Shown here: in pieces, positions 32,841 through 45,029 of the stretch
Position numbering within the stretch: the stretch's first letter is position 1
How the letters are laid out: each line of letters begins with the position of its first letter
Assembly (NCBI GenBank): GCA_036365145.1
Contig: JAEOAD010000001.1
Location: forward strand, 102,768,001 to 102,832,000
Direction of reading: 5' to 3'
Origin: Orientallactaga sibirica
Lineage: Eukaryota > Chordata > Mammalia > Rodentia > Dipodidae
DNA length: 64,000 nt
Program-made: the position numbers and the translations under genes
The notes under the pieces: generated by a model
Told to the model about the DNA's origin: nothing
Database searches by the model: none
What the model saw: the letters and a program-made list of their open reading frames with translations, nothing else

Positions 32841-33082
32841 GGCACAATGGGTGGTATAGGAGTCAGAAGATGACTGAGGAAGTTCCATGTGAGCTGCAGT
32901 TTGGAGAATTGTGGTTCTCATGTGAAAGTGATGCAGGGAAAGGGACTTGTATATGCAAAGGCATTAAGGCTCTTGTGTACATGAATTCCACTGGGGCAGC
33001 ATTGCCTATAAAAAGCCTTGATGTTTCATTCATGTATATAAATATTACAGAACTTTGCATAGATCTTTTAAAATACAGATTC

Positions 33083-33490
33083 CAGGGCTGGAGAGATGGC
33101 TTAGAGGTTAAGCGCTTGCCTGTGAATCCTAAGGACCCCGGTTTGAGGTTTGATTCTCCAGGACCCACATAAGCCAGATGCACAAGGGGGCGCACGCATC
33201 TGGAGTTTGTTTGTAGTGGCTGGAGGCCCTGGCGCTCTCATTCTCTCTCTCTCTCTGCCTCTTTCCTTCTCTGTCTGTTGCTGATAAATAAATAAATAAA
33301 ATACAGATTCCAAAAAGCTTATTTATTTATTTTCAGTGTGTGTGAGAGAGAGAAAGGGTGCTTCAGGGAATCTAGCTGCTGCAAATGAACTCCAGGTGCA
33401 TTTAACTTTACGTGGATACTGGGGAATTGAACCCAGGTCATTAGACCTTGCAGGCAAGCACCTTAACCCCTAAGAAATCTCTCTAGCCCT
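33083..33490. repeat. Two tRNA-derived SINEs, sense then antisense
   Basis: Sense copy at 33085-33300, flanked by AAAATACAGATTCCA (about 33070 and 33299). A diverged antisense copy lies at 33318-33490. The facing copies could pair in the transcript. Confidence 0.85.
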
Positions 33491-33955
33491 TGATTTTTCA
33501 TTTCCAAAGTCTCAGATGTTCATCCCTAAAACAGTGTCTTGGCTGAAAGCTCTCCATAACTGAGAAAAATGAAAAGATCTCTTCTAACCCCTGAGGCCAA
33601 ACCAGCTTCCTGGATTTTAGCCTCCATAAAACCAGTGAAATATTGGCAACATAGATTTTCTGAAGAACTATGTATCAGAAAAACCAGCTCCAGCCCTCAA
33701 TGGTTTCTAACTCATTCTACCCTGAAAGCCATGCATCAGGGGTAAACAACTTCATGGAGGACAGGGTTGACTAATGAGACACTCTGGTGTTTCATTCACT
33801 AAATCTTTACTGGTAGAGTTGAGAGAGTGGCTGCTCTGGACCACTTCTCCAAGATAGCAGGGGGAGAGGAAATTAAATTATTTCATCCTGGCTGGCAAAG
33901 CCTTGTACATGCGTTACAATGGCTTCTTTAAAAGTATTCCCAAGAGTTTAAAGAC
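33491..33955. other. Unique intron 1 sequence
   Basis: Nothing recognised. Confidence 0.5.
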
Positions 33956-33989
33956 AGCCTGCTTTGTGAGACTAATAATACTGATAAAA

Positions 33990-34185
33990 GTAGTCGTTAG
34001 GATTCTCATCGTGCCTGGCAGGGCACCTGAACATCCTCTTTGATCTTTACAGCAGTCTTGTCCAGCAGCAAGCAGAGCACATATTGGTGTCTTTATTTGA
34101 CAGATGAGGAAATGGAACCTTACAGTCATCAGATTTCAAAGGTGGAAGGGACCTCAGAGGTCCTTTCAACCAGCTTTCTCATTTT
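33990..34185 (+). repeat. MIR-like remnant
   Basis: TTGACAGATGAGGAAATGGA, followed by GGTGGAAGGGACCTCAGAGG, resembles old MIR/MIR3-type sequence. Confidence 0.45.
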
Positions 34186-34187
34186 AC

Positions 34188-34560
34188 AAAAAAAAAAAAA
34201 AAAAAAAATTCCCTGAGAACGAGGAATGTAGATGACCGACAATCCGGGTGGGGCTTCTGATTATACTGGTTTTTCCCTCCCTCACGCTGGGTTCAATGTG
34301 CTGTTAAAAGAAGCTTGGGAGAATGTACATTTTAGTTTTTGTTTAAACTAATCCTACATGATGTTTTGTGAACACATATATACAGTAAGAGATTCATTCT
34401 TATCCTTTGTAATATGTAGGTAGATTCAGACAGGGAGACATTGGTAGACACTCTAACCACCCATGGGCGTCCATGGAGAGGTGAAGATGGAATTGGATTG
34501 AGGAGAGTCTCAAAGGTGATAGCAACTGTCTGTATAATGACATCTATATATGTACATATG
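34188..34560. other. Unique sequence after an A-run
   Basis: A-run of about 20 at 34188-34208; the rest is unassigned. Confidence 0.5.
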
Positions 34561-34562
34561 GG

Positions 34563-34675
34563 TGGCACAGGACAGGGTCTCACTATGTAGCCCAGGCTGG
34601 CTTCATACTCTTTCCATCGTCTTACCTCCGCCTCCTGAGTGCTGAGATAGCAAGCATGTGCCACAATGCCTAGAA
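34563..34675 (-). repeat. B1-like SINE, antisense, diverged
   Basis: GGACAGGGTCTCACTATGTA ... CCTCCGCCTCCTGAGTGCTG ... GCATGTGCCACAATGCCTA. Confidence 0.7.
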
Positions 34676-34714
34676 ATATGGATAATATAGTACAAGACTG
34701 TTTGGTAGATAGTT

Positions 34715-34757
34715 CTATCATTCATTCATCTATCTATCATCTATCTATCTATCAATC

Positions 34758-34796
<39 letters not shown>

Positions 34797-34855
34797 ATCT
34801 ATCTATCTGACATCTATGTATGTATGTATCTATGTATCCATCTATCTATCTTTTT
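34715..34855. repeat. (ATCT)n microsatellite
   Basis: About 140 bases of ATCT units with interruptions (ATCATCT, TGTATGTATC). Confidence 0.95.
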
Positions 34856-34874
34856 GATTTAAAAAATATGAGTT

Positions 34875-35343
34875 GGGGGCTAGAGAGATGGCTTAGCAGT
34901 TAAGGCACTTGCCTGCAAAGCCAAAGGACCTCAGTTTGATTCCCCAGTACCCACGTGAGCCAGATGCACAAGGTGGCACATGCATTTGCAGTTCATTTGC
35001 AGTGGGTGAAAGTCTGGTACACCCATTTGCTCTCTCTCTCCCTCCCTCCCTCTTTCTCTCTCTCTGCCTCTTTCTCTCTCTCAAATAAATAAATAAATAA
35101 AATATATATTAAAGACTATGAGTTGGGCTGGAGAGATTGCTCAGCAGTTAAGGCACTTGCCTGCAAAACCTAATGACCCAGGTTGGATTCCCCAATACCC
35201 ATGTAAAACCAGATGCACAGTGGTGCATGCATCTAGAGTTCATTTGTAACAGCTAGAGGCCCTGGCACATGCATTCTCCCTCTGTCTTTCTCCTCTATCT
35301 TTCTCTGCTTGCAAATAAATAAAAATATATTTTAAAAAATGAC
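34875..35343 (+). repeat. Two tRNA-derived SINEs in the same orientation
   Basis: Copies at 34877-35108 and 35126-35340. TATGAGTTGGG precedes both (about 34867 and 35117), so the second entered the target duplicate of the first. Confidence 0.9.
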
Positions 35344-35394
35344 AGTACTAGCATCATGTGTTCATTTGAGGTGGTAGGCAGTGGATTTTTTAAA

Positions 35395-35876
35395 ACAATT
35401 TTTAATATTTTATTTTTAGTTATTTATTTATTTGAGACAGAGAAGCAGAGAGAGAGGCAGATAAAGAGAGAATGGAGAGAATGGGCATGCAAGGGACCCC
35501 AGCCTCTGCAAATGAACTCCAGACATATGTGCCACCTTGTGCATATGACCTATGTGGATCTTGGGGAATCAAATCTAGATCTTTTGGCTTTGCAGGCAAG
35601 CACCAACAGCTAAGTCATCCCTCCAGTCTAAAGTTTTAAGTATTTAGTACACTCTTGCTTCTTTTTCATTTTTGTTTAAATATTTGTTTATTTATTGATT
35701 TGAGAGAGAGCGAAGAAGAGGGGGAATGGGCATACCAGGACTTCTTGCTGCTAGAAATAAACTCCAGATGCATGCACCTCTTTGTGCATCTGGATTTATA
35801 TAGGGAATTCAATCTGGTTTGTCGGGTTTTGCAGAAACAAGTGCCTTTAACCACTGAGCCATCTCTCCAGCTTTTT
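35395..35876 (-). repeat. Two tRNA-derived SINEs, antisense
   Basis: Copies at 35400-35632 and 35678-35874, opposite to the preceding pair, so about 1 kb of transcript has inverted SINE pairs. Confidence 0.85.
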
Positions 35877-35959
35877 AATTTAATTTTTATTTTTTTGAAA
35901 TTTATAATGTATGAGTAACAAACGTCTACCTCTAAGATCATTATTTTATGAAATAAGAA

Positions 35960-36182
35960 TATTTTATTTCATTTTAGATAGGGTCTCTTACTTAACCCGG
36001 AGTTCACTGATTTAGCTAGACTAGCTAGCCAGTCAGCACCGGGGATCTGGGTTTCTCTGCCTTCTCAGTGCTAGACTACAGGTGCATAAGTCCGTGTCTG
36101 GCTTTTACATGGGTACTGGAGATCTGAACTCAGGTCCTCATGTTTGCACAGCATGCACTGAGCCTGCTTCCTGGCCCTTATA
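35960..36182 (-). repeat. B4-type SINE, antisense
   Basis: AGATAGGGTCTCTTACTTAA ... CACCGGGGATCTGGGTTTCT ... GATCTGAACTCAGGTCCTCA. Confidence 0.65.
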
Positions 36183-37415
36183 AAAATATTTTAAATACAA
36201 AAAAAAATGGTTTGGTATGGTATGGAAGGAAGGAAAAGCAAGCCAGTATACAGTACTTAGTGATCAATTTGACTTGAATTCCCCCTTTTCTCTGGAGCGC
36301 ACTAGTTGAATGTGCTTTTTTTCTGCATCTGAGGCATTATCAAGTCGCTTTTGCACATTGCGGGTTCTTCTAATAACTGTGGGAGGAAAGGCAGTCCCCT
36401 CTCCTGGCCATTATAAAACCACTAACTGGCCCTCTGGGAGAGCAGCAGGCTGCCTGATAAGAGGGGTGAGGGGTACACAGGACCCAGAGGAGGGGGGAGC
36501 CGGCTGGGGTGCAGCTTTGGAAGCTCCCTTAGCAAACAAGCAAACGTGTAAGCAGAGGGAACACGGATGCCGCAGTTAAAGACCCTCAGTCAAGTCCCTT
36601 AGTCAGAGAGTGATCTCGGGGGCCCTCCACCTTCCTCAGACTCAGACTTCTTCTTTTGAAATATGGTCTTCCTATGTAGCTGTGTAGCCCAGGCTGCCCT
36701 CAGACACTCAATCCTCCTGGCTCAGTTTCCTGAGCCAGGATTATAAGTCTTGCCTGACCACTAGTGTTTTTAATTTCAACTGGAAATGGTCATGTCTGAC
36801 TTCATGTGGCTGCTCTAGAGATCAGTTATCTGATAAGGGGGAAACAATCATTCCACCCATGTGAAAAAACACACAACCAAGGAGAGATGGCAGGATGATC
36901 ATTGCTGCTACGAATCATCCCACGAGCTGTCACGGTGACATGAATCATCCCATGGGAATGTTGTGGCGAAGGCCAAAACGTGGGTTAGCAGCATTGACCC
37001 AGTAATCTCGAAATTAGTCACAGAGGCCTACCCAGGGCTGAGCCCGAGGCATTCACTATTCATCCACAAAGACAGCACTTTGCACAACAGCGTGCAGCCA
37101 CCTTGAAGGAGAAGGCTTCCCTGCTGACTGCTGGCGGGGCCTTGTCCTGCCACAGCCACTTCATCAGACCCGGGATGCGGGGAGGCAGGGGTCAGCACTA
37201 GCTCTCCTTTATGCAAGCGCATGGTGTGGGTTGACCCACAAATTATGCTAACCTGGCCAGCTTTCACTTTCTTCCTTCTATAGAATGAGTAGGTTGTGAT
37301 CTCTAAAGCCCTTTCTTGTTCTTCAAGTCTGTAAGAATTAGCCAGAATTTCAACTTTTAGCTACTGCAGGATTGGGATATCATTCTTGGCATGTTTGTAA
37401 TCTGGCTTTCAGGGA
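36183..37415. other. Mostly unique interval with a small palindromic module
   Basis: A diverged antisense B1 lies at about 36650-36760; the rest is unassigned. At 36912-36952 an 11-base direct repeat flanks an inverted repeat. Confidence 0.5.
36912..36952. repeat. Direct repeat GAATCATCCCA flanking an inverted repeat
   Basis: GAATCATCCCA at 36912-36922 and 36942-36952 (30-base period). Between them lies TGTCAC-G-GTGACA at 36928-36940. Role unknown. Confidence 0.6.
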
Positions 37416-37892
37416 CCTTTTTTTTGGTTTTTCGAGGTAGGGTGTCACCCTAGCCCAGGCTGACTTGAAATTCACTATGTAGTCTTAGGGTGGCCTTAAA
37501 CTCATGACAATCCTCCTACCTCTGACTCCCGAGTGCTGGGATCAAAGGCATGCATGCAAGAATTAAAAAATAATTTTTTTCCCTGAAAGCAGGGAGTGGT
37601 GGCGCATGCCTTTAATCCCAGCACTTGGGAGGCAGAGGTAGTAGGATCGCCATAAGTTTGAAGCCACCCTGAGACTACATAGTGAATTCCAGGTCAGCCT
37701 GGGCCAGGGTGAGACCCTACCTCGAAAAACCAAAAAGAAAAATTTTTGAGGTAGGGTAGGGTCTCACTCGAGCTTAGGCTGACCTGGAACTCACACTGTA
37801 CTTCCAGGCTGGCCTCAAACTCACAGCAATCCTCCTACCTCTTCCTCCCGAGTGCTGGGACAAAAGGCATGCACCACCATGCCTGGCAGTGG
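37415..37892. repeat. Three B1 SINEs in -, +, - order
   Basis: Antisense at 37418-37555, sense at 37590-37738, antisense at 37742-37890. Neighbouring opposite copies can fold into long hairpins in the RBM20 pre-mRNA. Confidence 0.9.
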
Positions 37893-39400
37893 AGTTAAGA
37901 ATTTTTTACCTTTTAAGTAATATGCAATAATTGGACATATCATGGCCTACAGTGTGAATTTCAATAAATGTCTACAGTGTGTACTGATAATCAGGGCTTG
38001 GTTAGCCTTTCCATTTCCTTTCCATTACTTGATATTTGGAGCCCTTGCGTTCCTTTTGTCTAAATAAAACACATGATCGATAAATTGCAAGATAGTGTGC
38101 TGTATAAAAATGGAATGCCTTGTGAATTTACATGGCTTCTTTGCACAGGGCCATGCAGGGCTTCAGCATCATTCCAGATTTTATAGATCCTCTGCCAAAT
38201 CGAGCCCTAGAGCTGAGTATTTACAATTTAGGAGACATTCAGCTCCCAGGGACAGCAGAAGGCCAGGACCCAGCAAAGCCCTGACTCTAAGCATCACACA
38301 TTATTTGATCTGGCCTGATGTAAAGGTGTGTTCAAATTTGGAAAATAGTCCCTTGCCTGATCATGAGCCTTCTCACTGGATTATATTTTGTATTTTAGCA
38401 CAACGAAGAAACGGCATGTTCATTACTCAGCCCGGAAAGTGAACTGAATTGAACTGGGTGTGGAGTTAAATTCCTGAATTGCTCATTTGGAAAACCGTTG
38501 TGTTTCTTGTGAATGAGTTTGGTTTTATCTGGTTGAGGTACCACCATACTCTGGCTGTGGCTATTGGTTTCTCCGTGTAGGTGGCTGGATATCACCAGGA
38601 AAGAGGCTGTGGCTGAGTGGCACACTGCCATACTGTGGGAGCTTCAGTTGTCCCCTTGTTACTCCACAGTCCTGCAAACCTGCTGTTGCCTCATTTGGTT
38701 CACACAGCCTTGGTTGTCACTCTCTCTGCTTTTTGAGACCCACCCCCTACTTCCTCCTCTCTCGACAGTTGCCCACCCTTACCTCCTAGTCTTCTTCTCT
38801 CCAGTTACATCTCTGCAGGAGCTTATTTGCCTGGGCAGAGTAATGACAACGACGATAATAATGATAACAATGGTTGCCGACTGTGTGGTAAGAGTGGTGC
38901 TGCATAATACATGTACCTATTAACTCTCAGAAAGAGCCTCTAGCTATATCCATCTGCCCTTTGGCCTTAGAGAGGATGAGTATTAGCCCAGAGCCACGGG
39001 CTTGTAGATGGCCAAAGTGTAATTCTTACCTTAGTTGGTACTGACTCTGAAATCACCCCCCACCCACGTACACACACATTGTGAGGCATAACAACAACAG
39101 TCAGATTTATATGATGGGTGTTCCATTATCACGACTGAACAATGTTTACTCATTTTCCCCTGAATCTTAGTGGCAACCAGATTAACCAAAAATGTGAGTG
39201 ATAATATCACTTCCCACATAGAGAACTGTTTTCTGAAAGGAAAATGTTCATTCAGGTCACATAGGAAATGTCCTTTCCAGTAATGTTCTGAAGATGCCAC
39301 ATCTGTGTCCACCTAACAGTTCATATGGACAGCTTCTTACTTCCGGGATTGTCACACTGTAAATAGGAAGAGTGAACCTTCTTCTTAAAAATGGGCACAC
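37893..39400. other. Unique intron 1 sequence, 1.5 kb
   Basis: AT-rich with no confident repeat; a possible MIR trace at 38940-39030. Translations show no family resemblance. Confidence 0.5.
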
Positions 39401-39401
39401 T

Positions 39402-39830
39402 GGGCCAGGCGTGGTGGCACACGCCTTTAATCCCAGCACTCAGGAGGCAGAGGTAGGAGGATCACCATGAGTTCAAGGCCACCCTGAGACTACATAGTGA
39501 ATTCCAGGTCAGCCTGGACTACAGTGAGACCCTATCTGGAAAAAAAAAAAAAAAAAAAAAAAAAAAGAAGAGCACATTGGGGCTGGAGAGATGGCTTAGT
39601 GGTTAAGGCACATGCCTGCGAAGCCTAAGGACCCGGGTTTGATTCTCCAGGTCCCACATAAGCCAGATGCACATGGTAGCGCATGCGTCTGAAGTTTGTC
39701 TGCAGTAGCTAGAGGCCCTGTCACGCCTATTCTCACTCTGCCTCTCTCTGTCTCAAATAAATAAATAAATAAATAAATAAATAAATGTAAACTTCTTTAA
39801 AAATACACACACAATAAAAATGGGCACACT
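39402..39830 (+). repeat. B1 and tRNA-derived SINE as a composite
   Basis: B1 at 39402-39570 (A-tail of about 27), then a tRNA-derived SINE at 39578-39788. AAAAATGGGCACACTG lies before the B1 and after the second SINE (about 39387 and 39816). This suggests one outer target site with the second element landing in the first one's tail. Confidence 0.85.
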
Positions 39831-39832
39831 GT

Positions 39833-39945
39833 TGAGAGGCTGAGGCAGGAAGACTGCTGTGAGTTTGAGGCCAGCATGGTCTACATTGAGAGTTCCAAGA
39901 CAGCCAGGGATATATAGCAAGACCTTGTCTCAAACAAAACACCCA
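39833..39945 (+). repeat. B1-like SINE, 5'-truncated, diverged
   Basis: GAGGCTGAGGCAGGAAGACT ... GAGGCCAGCATGGTCTACAT ... AGCAAGACCTTGTCTC. Confidence 0.7.
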
Positions 39946-39954
39946 AGATAAATA

Positions 39955-40022
39955 AATTCACTGAGGCACAGAGAGGTGAGGACTCTTCTCTGCTGTCATA
40001 TAGTTGATAAGAATCCAGTTGA
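39955..40022 (+). repeat. MIR core fragment
   Basis: CACTGAGGCACAGAGAGGTG followed by a decayed GTCATATAGTTGATAAGAAT. Confidence 0.55.
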
Positions 40023-40403
40023 CGGGCTGGAGGGATGGCTTAGCGGTTTGCCTGCAAAGCCAAAGGTCCCTGGTTCCATTCCCCAGGACCCATGTGAGCC
40101 AAATGCACAAGGTGGCACATGTGTCTGGAGTTCGTTTGCAGGATGCCCTGGTGCACCCATTCTCTCCCTCTTTCTCTCAAATAAATAAAACTTAAAAAAT
40201 AAAAATTAATGGGGCTGGGGAAATGGCTTAGCAGTTAAGGCATTTGCCTGCAAAGCCTAAGGACCTCAGTTCGATTTCCCAGGACCCACATAAGCCAGAT
40301 GCACAAGGGGGCATATGCATCTGGAGTTTGTTTGCAGTGACTGGAGGCCCTGGCATGCCCACGCTCTCTTTCTCTCTGCCTCTTTCTCTCTCTGTTTCTC
40401 AAA

Positions 40404-40438
<35 letters not shown>

Positions 40439-40470
40439 AATACTTTAAAAAAAAAAAAAAAAAAAAAAAA
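40023..40470 (+). repeat. Two tRNA-derived SINEs, same orientation
   Basis: 40023-40205 and 40211-40442, the second with a (AAAT)n tail and A-run. The first lacks a stretch in its A-box region (GCGGTTTGCCTGC). Confidence 0.9.
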
Positions 40471-40474
40471 ATCC

Positions 40475-40552
40475 CAATCGGGAGGCAGAGTTGAGGATCG
40501 CTGTGAGTTTAGCCACCCTGAGACTACATAGTTAATTCCAGGTCATGTCAGA
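40475..40552 (+). repeat. B1 fragment
   Basis: CCCAATCGGGAGGCAGAGTT ... GACTACATAGTTAATTCCAG; both ends missing. Confidence 0.75.
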
Positions 40553-40807
40553 GTGCTTCCCATCCCCAATTCATCCCAATTCACACAGAACATTTCATAG
40601 TCCCATAGACACTCACTGTGTGCTCCCTACCCTTGGTTCTGTACTTCCCTAAATATATATGATAATTTAATAATTATCCTTCTCGGTATTATTTTATTCA
40701 ATTCTTTGGTTAAAAGTAAACATGAACCTAGGGCTTGGGGTTCAAGGACTTTCCTGAACCCCTAACACCTTGTTTCACAACCAGGCCCCACCTCCCAATA
40801 GGCCATT

Positions 40808-40972
40808 TAGAGGCCTAAGGACTCAAGTTCAATCCCCAGTACCCATGTAAGCCCGATGCACAAGGTGGCACATGTGTCTAGAATTCGTTTGCAGTGGCTA
40901 GAGGCCTTGCTGTGCCAATTCTCTCTCTCTGTCTCTGTCTCTCTGTCTCTCTGCCTCTCTCTCTTTCTCTCA

Positions 40973-41023
<51 letters not shown>

Positions 41024-41035
41024 AATTTTTTTAAA
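40808..41035 (+). repeat. tRNA-derived SINE, 5'-truncated
   Basis: Lacks the A box and starts near GGCCTAAGGACTCAAGTTCA. The tail holds a (CT)n and an (AAAT)n run of about 60 bases. Confidence 0.85.
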
Positions 41036-41139
41036 TTGTCAAGGGGTATCTAACCAATCATTGTGGCTAGGAAGACATGGCTGACCAAGGGAAGTGTGTT
41101 GTGACCACACTGCTCTGAGACACATTGGCTGGGCATTAA

Positions 41140-41262
41140 TTTTTCCATTTCACAGATGAGAACATTCTGAGGGTAGGAAACATTGAGCAAAGTTCCCCTA
41201 ATCTCATGTCCACTAACAAACGAATAGAGGCCCAGATCTCTGACCCCAACTCATCCTCCCAC
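41140..41262 (+). repeat. MIR remnant
   Basis: CCATTTCACAGATGAGAACATTCTG-type core (positions 41146-41170) with decayed flanks. Confidence 0.55.
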
Positions 41263-42345
41263 TGCCTGTCACACACCACGGATGCATCTCTACATGGGCT
41301 TGATAAGCCTAGAACCTGTTTGAGTCTTTGCTCAGAGTTCAGGGATAGACTTCAAATTGGCCTCTTATTTCATTTGCTAAGTTTCTTGAAATCAGTGGTG
41401 TGAACTTGTCCCTGCTGCCTTGAGCTTGTCTCAGTCAGTGTTCATCACTGTGAGCAGATTGTTGTCCCCTGCCATCTGTGCATCTTCATGTCCCCACACC
41501 TGGCAGCTTTGCCTAGCTCCTGACAGATGCTCAGCCCATGTGGGCTAAAGGGATAAATTCCTTAGGACCCTATGTCCCTTAGATGAGCCCTGGGCCCCAT
41601 GCACATCACACTCTTCTTTCCAAACAGGATAAATTGCATAACAAAAACCTTGCTGGGTGTATTTTAAGTCTACTTCAGTGATGAGCTCCTAGGAGCCTCT
41701 GGATTTCTGCTTTGGCAGGTGTTGAGTGTCCTCAGCATCTGTCTCCTTTGCCCTGGTGCTGCTTGTCAGGCTCACCATGGAAGCAGCACTCTTGCCCATC
41801 TCCCCAGTTCCTCTGTGGATTCACCGGGGCCTTGGCTGAAACTGAGGGGTGGTTTATCTCCTTGGGTCTCAGTACGCTCTGAAAGAAGACAAACAGTCTC
41901 CAACAGAGACTGAAGTCAGCATAGGTTAAATGGGGTAAGTGTTATTAATTTAGGGAGAATTTGATGGATGTAGCCCCTCTTTTAGCCAAAGATTAGTGGA
42001 CACTGGAGAGCAAAATCTTTGTCTCCATAGGATTCTGACCTGATTCCCAGTTCCAGCTATGGGTTCCTTTCCACTGAGTGGATCTCTTAGCCAATCAGAA
42101 AGCCATTAGTTATCCAGCCCACCAAGGCTCAGGGAATTTTGCAGAAGAGGGGGCAAAAAGATTGTAAGAGCCATAGGTTGGGACGTCCTACCTAGAGGCA
42201 TTGCCTCCCCCAATAACTGACTACTGCTCCCACAACACATTACCCGCTGAGGAAGGCCCCCAGTGGAATGGGGTCAGGGAGGAAGGGAAATATGGTACTA
42301 AAACATGATGTATGCATACAAAGTATGTTCTTAATATTAATGTTA
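41263..42345. other. Unique intron 1 sequence, 1.1 kb
   Basis: No repeat recognised. Confidence 0.5.
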
Positions 42346-42349
42346 ACTT

Positions 42350-42395
42350 TTAAAATTTTATTTTGAGAGAAAGAGCAGAAGAGAGAAAAGGAAGC

Positions 42396-42429
<34 letters not shown>

Positions 42430-42615
42430 AATGGGTGCACCAGGGCCCTCAGCTGCTGCAAACAAATTCTAGATGCATGCACCCCCTTGTGCGCATGTGT
42501 GACATTGTGCACTTGTGTCACTGTGTCTGGCTTACGTAGGACCTGGAGATTCAAACAGGAGTTCTTAGGTCTCACAGGCAAGCGCCTTAACTGCAAGCCA
42601 TCTTTCCAGCCTGTT
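42350..42615 (-). repeat. tRNA-derived SINE, long subtype, antisense
   Basis: Third copy with the extra block (GTGTGACATTGTGCACTTGT). Flanked by TGTTCTTAATATTAA (about 42326 and 42612), a target duplication. Confidence 0.9.
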
Positions 42616-42624
42616 CTTAATATT

Positions 42625-43128
42625 AAAATAAAATAAAATAAAATAAAAATAAAATAAATAAAAACCTTGCTGGATTTCAAGTATCCTAACTGCTTTTCTT
42701 TCTTTTCTTTTTAACTAACTGCTTTTTGTTTTTCTTTTTCCCCCTCTCCTGCCTTCTCCCTCTCCTATCCCTTCCCCTCCCCTTCTGTTTTCTCTCTGCC
42801 CCTCTCCTTGCCTCTTCTTTTCACTTTCTCTTCTCTTCTTTTGTCTTCTCCCTTTCCTTTCCTTTCCTTTCCTTTCCTTTCCTTTTTTTTTTTTTCTCTA
42901 GATAGTGTCTCGCTCTAGCCCAGGCTGACTTAGAATTCACTATGTAGTTTCAGGCTGGCCTCGAAGTCTCAGCGATTCTCCCACCTCTGCCTCCCAAGTG
43001 CTGGTATTAAAGGCATGTGCCACCATGCCTGGGTCACCAGCTCTGGCTAATCTCAAACTCACAGAGCCTCCTGCCTCTGCTGCTAAGTGCTAGGATTATA
43101 GGAATGTGCTACCATGCCCAGATCCAAC
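42625..43128 (-). repeat. (AAAAT)n, pyrimidine-rich tract and antisense B1s
   Basis: (AAAAT)n at 42625-42665; C/T-rich tract at 42690-42898 with (CCTTT)n at its end; B1 at 42899-43033 and a decayed B1 monomer at 43035-43125. Confidence 0.75.
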
Positions 43129-43129
43129 T

Positions 43130-44355
43130 CACTTCTTCTGGCGAAATACTAATGCACCATTGCATCTAGCTTGGAACAATGAAAAATGAGAGTTTGGGAT
43201 CAATCATGGGTATTCCCAAGCTGGGACAGCTGTCTCACTCTCCTGGTCAGAACAACAGAGTGCACCTCATTTCCACACAGTGTAATTGAATCACTAGGGA
43301 CAGTGTTCTTCTGCATTGCTTAAATCTTCCAGCATTAAACCCGTAACTAGTTCTTCATGTTGTAATCTAGTTTTAAAACTCTTTGGGGAAAATACTGCCT
43401 TAATTAAAAAAAAAAACTTTCTAAACAAACAGGGAACCAGAGTTCTTAATCTAATTATACACTGTGAATTCTTTGTAACAATTAATGGCTCAGAAATGAA
43501 ACCTCAACCCTGGGGCAGTTCAGCCTCTCAGAGGCCTGGGTGAATCAGAGCACGCAGTCTGCTGTGTTCTTCTGGGAGTGTGGATCAGGCTCAGAGTGGT
43601 TGTGTGAGTGACACCACCATCACTCTGGGCCAGGTCCCCAGCTATGTAACCCATCGTGCCATTCTCTCTCCTCCCCAGATCCCAGGAGGCCTACCAATAT
43701 GGCTGTAAACGCTGCAGCTAGCTGCACATGGTTTAGGAGAGATCTGTACAGAATCCTGGGCCACCCACTCCCTAGACAGGACTATTCACGCAGCTGTCGT
43801 TGCTGCTGGAGCTTGGGATGGGGCAGGGTTGTAGAAAGGACCAGAATTTTCCTTGGTGCTCCGTGAGTAACTTGCACAAGTGAAGTATTCAGTACCTCTC
43901 TGAATGGAGGTGTGAACAGAGTCATTGTTGAGGAAAACAGTCCTGAGGCTTCGTTAGGCTTTTCAGAGAGACAAGACCATTCTCTCGGGCACTGGAAGCT
44001 GGGTTTGATGATCTGGATTTCCATTAAGGTATTAATCACCGGCTATTTATGTGGCTTGGGACAAGTCAATTTCTCTGTGTCCTCATTAAGAGGTTGGATG
44101 AGTTGATCCCTAAAAGTTTATAATGCTTCCCTGTTTGCCCTGTGCTATCTGGGTGATGAAAGCTGAGGTTTGCTGCCTGGCTAGCCTCAGCCTTTGGCAA
44201 ACTTTCAGAGGCTCTTTGGATCCCTGCTCAGGTGGTCTGTACTCCCTAGGGTCCCTGGCAGTGTCAGTTATACACACAACATGCAGTCACCCCCACGGCC
44301 ACCGCTGCCTCTCCAAATGGAATAGCCCTTTGTATCTAAGTTTCTTGTGGGGGGT
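43130..44355. other. Unique intron 1 sequence, 1.2 kb
   Basis: No repeat recognised. Confidence 0.5.
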
Positions 44356-44359
44356 GGGG

Positions 44360-44890
44360 ATTGTATTCATTTCCTGTTGGCTGTTGACACAAATCACCAC
44401 AAATTTAATAGCTTTTACAAGTCCAAAATCAGTCTCAGTAGGTCTAGAGTCATGGTATAAAGAGAGCTAGTTTTTTTTTTTTTTTTCTTTCACTATGCAG
44501 TCTCAGGGTGGCCTTGAACTCATGGTGATTCTCCTACCTCTGCCTCCCATGCCCAGCTGAGCTAGGGTTTTTTTTTTTTTTTTTTTTTTTTTTTAGGACT
44601 ACCAATTCCCTTGCTTTTTTTGAGTTTCTAGAGGCTGGCTGCCTGCATTTTCTTGGCTCACGACCTCTTCCTCCACCTTCAAAAGCGAGCAGCACAGCCT
44701 CTTCTCTCATTGCTCGTATTTACCTCCATCTCTACATGGTCTGTCTTTCTCTCCTTCCAGCCTCACCTGTTTTCTCTCTGATCAAGATTTTTAGTTTAAC
44801 CGTATCTGCAAAGTCCTCTTTACCAGGTAAAGAAACACAGGTTCTGCAGAGTACACCATGAACAAATTTGCTAGATCATGATTTGAACAC
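44360..44890 (-). mobile_element. MaLR-type LTR remnant, antisense, split by a B1
   Basis: ATTTCCTGTTGGCTGTTGAC and, after a B1 fragment (44472-44590 with T-runs), GAGTTTCTAGAGGCTGGCTG and GTATCTGCAAAGTCCTCTTT resemble the same mammalian LTR class as 12890-13262. GAGCTAG flanks the B1. Confidence 0.5.
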
Positions 44891-45029
44891 CCGCTCAATG
44901 TCAACATTTAGAATTAAACAGAGAGATGTGTACTGAAATGTGTGTACTATAGCGGGGTGCCCGCTTGTGTGTGTAGCCACACAGCAGCAAATTCCATTTG
45001 TTTTGTTCTTTGTTAAAAATATTTAAATA

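Noticed and set aside
42240..42680. 146-codon minus-strand frame
   Set aside because: It is the translation of a tRNA-derived SINE and an (AAAAT)n run.
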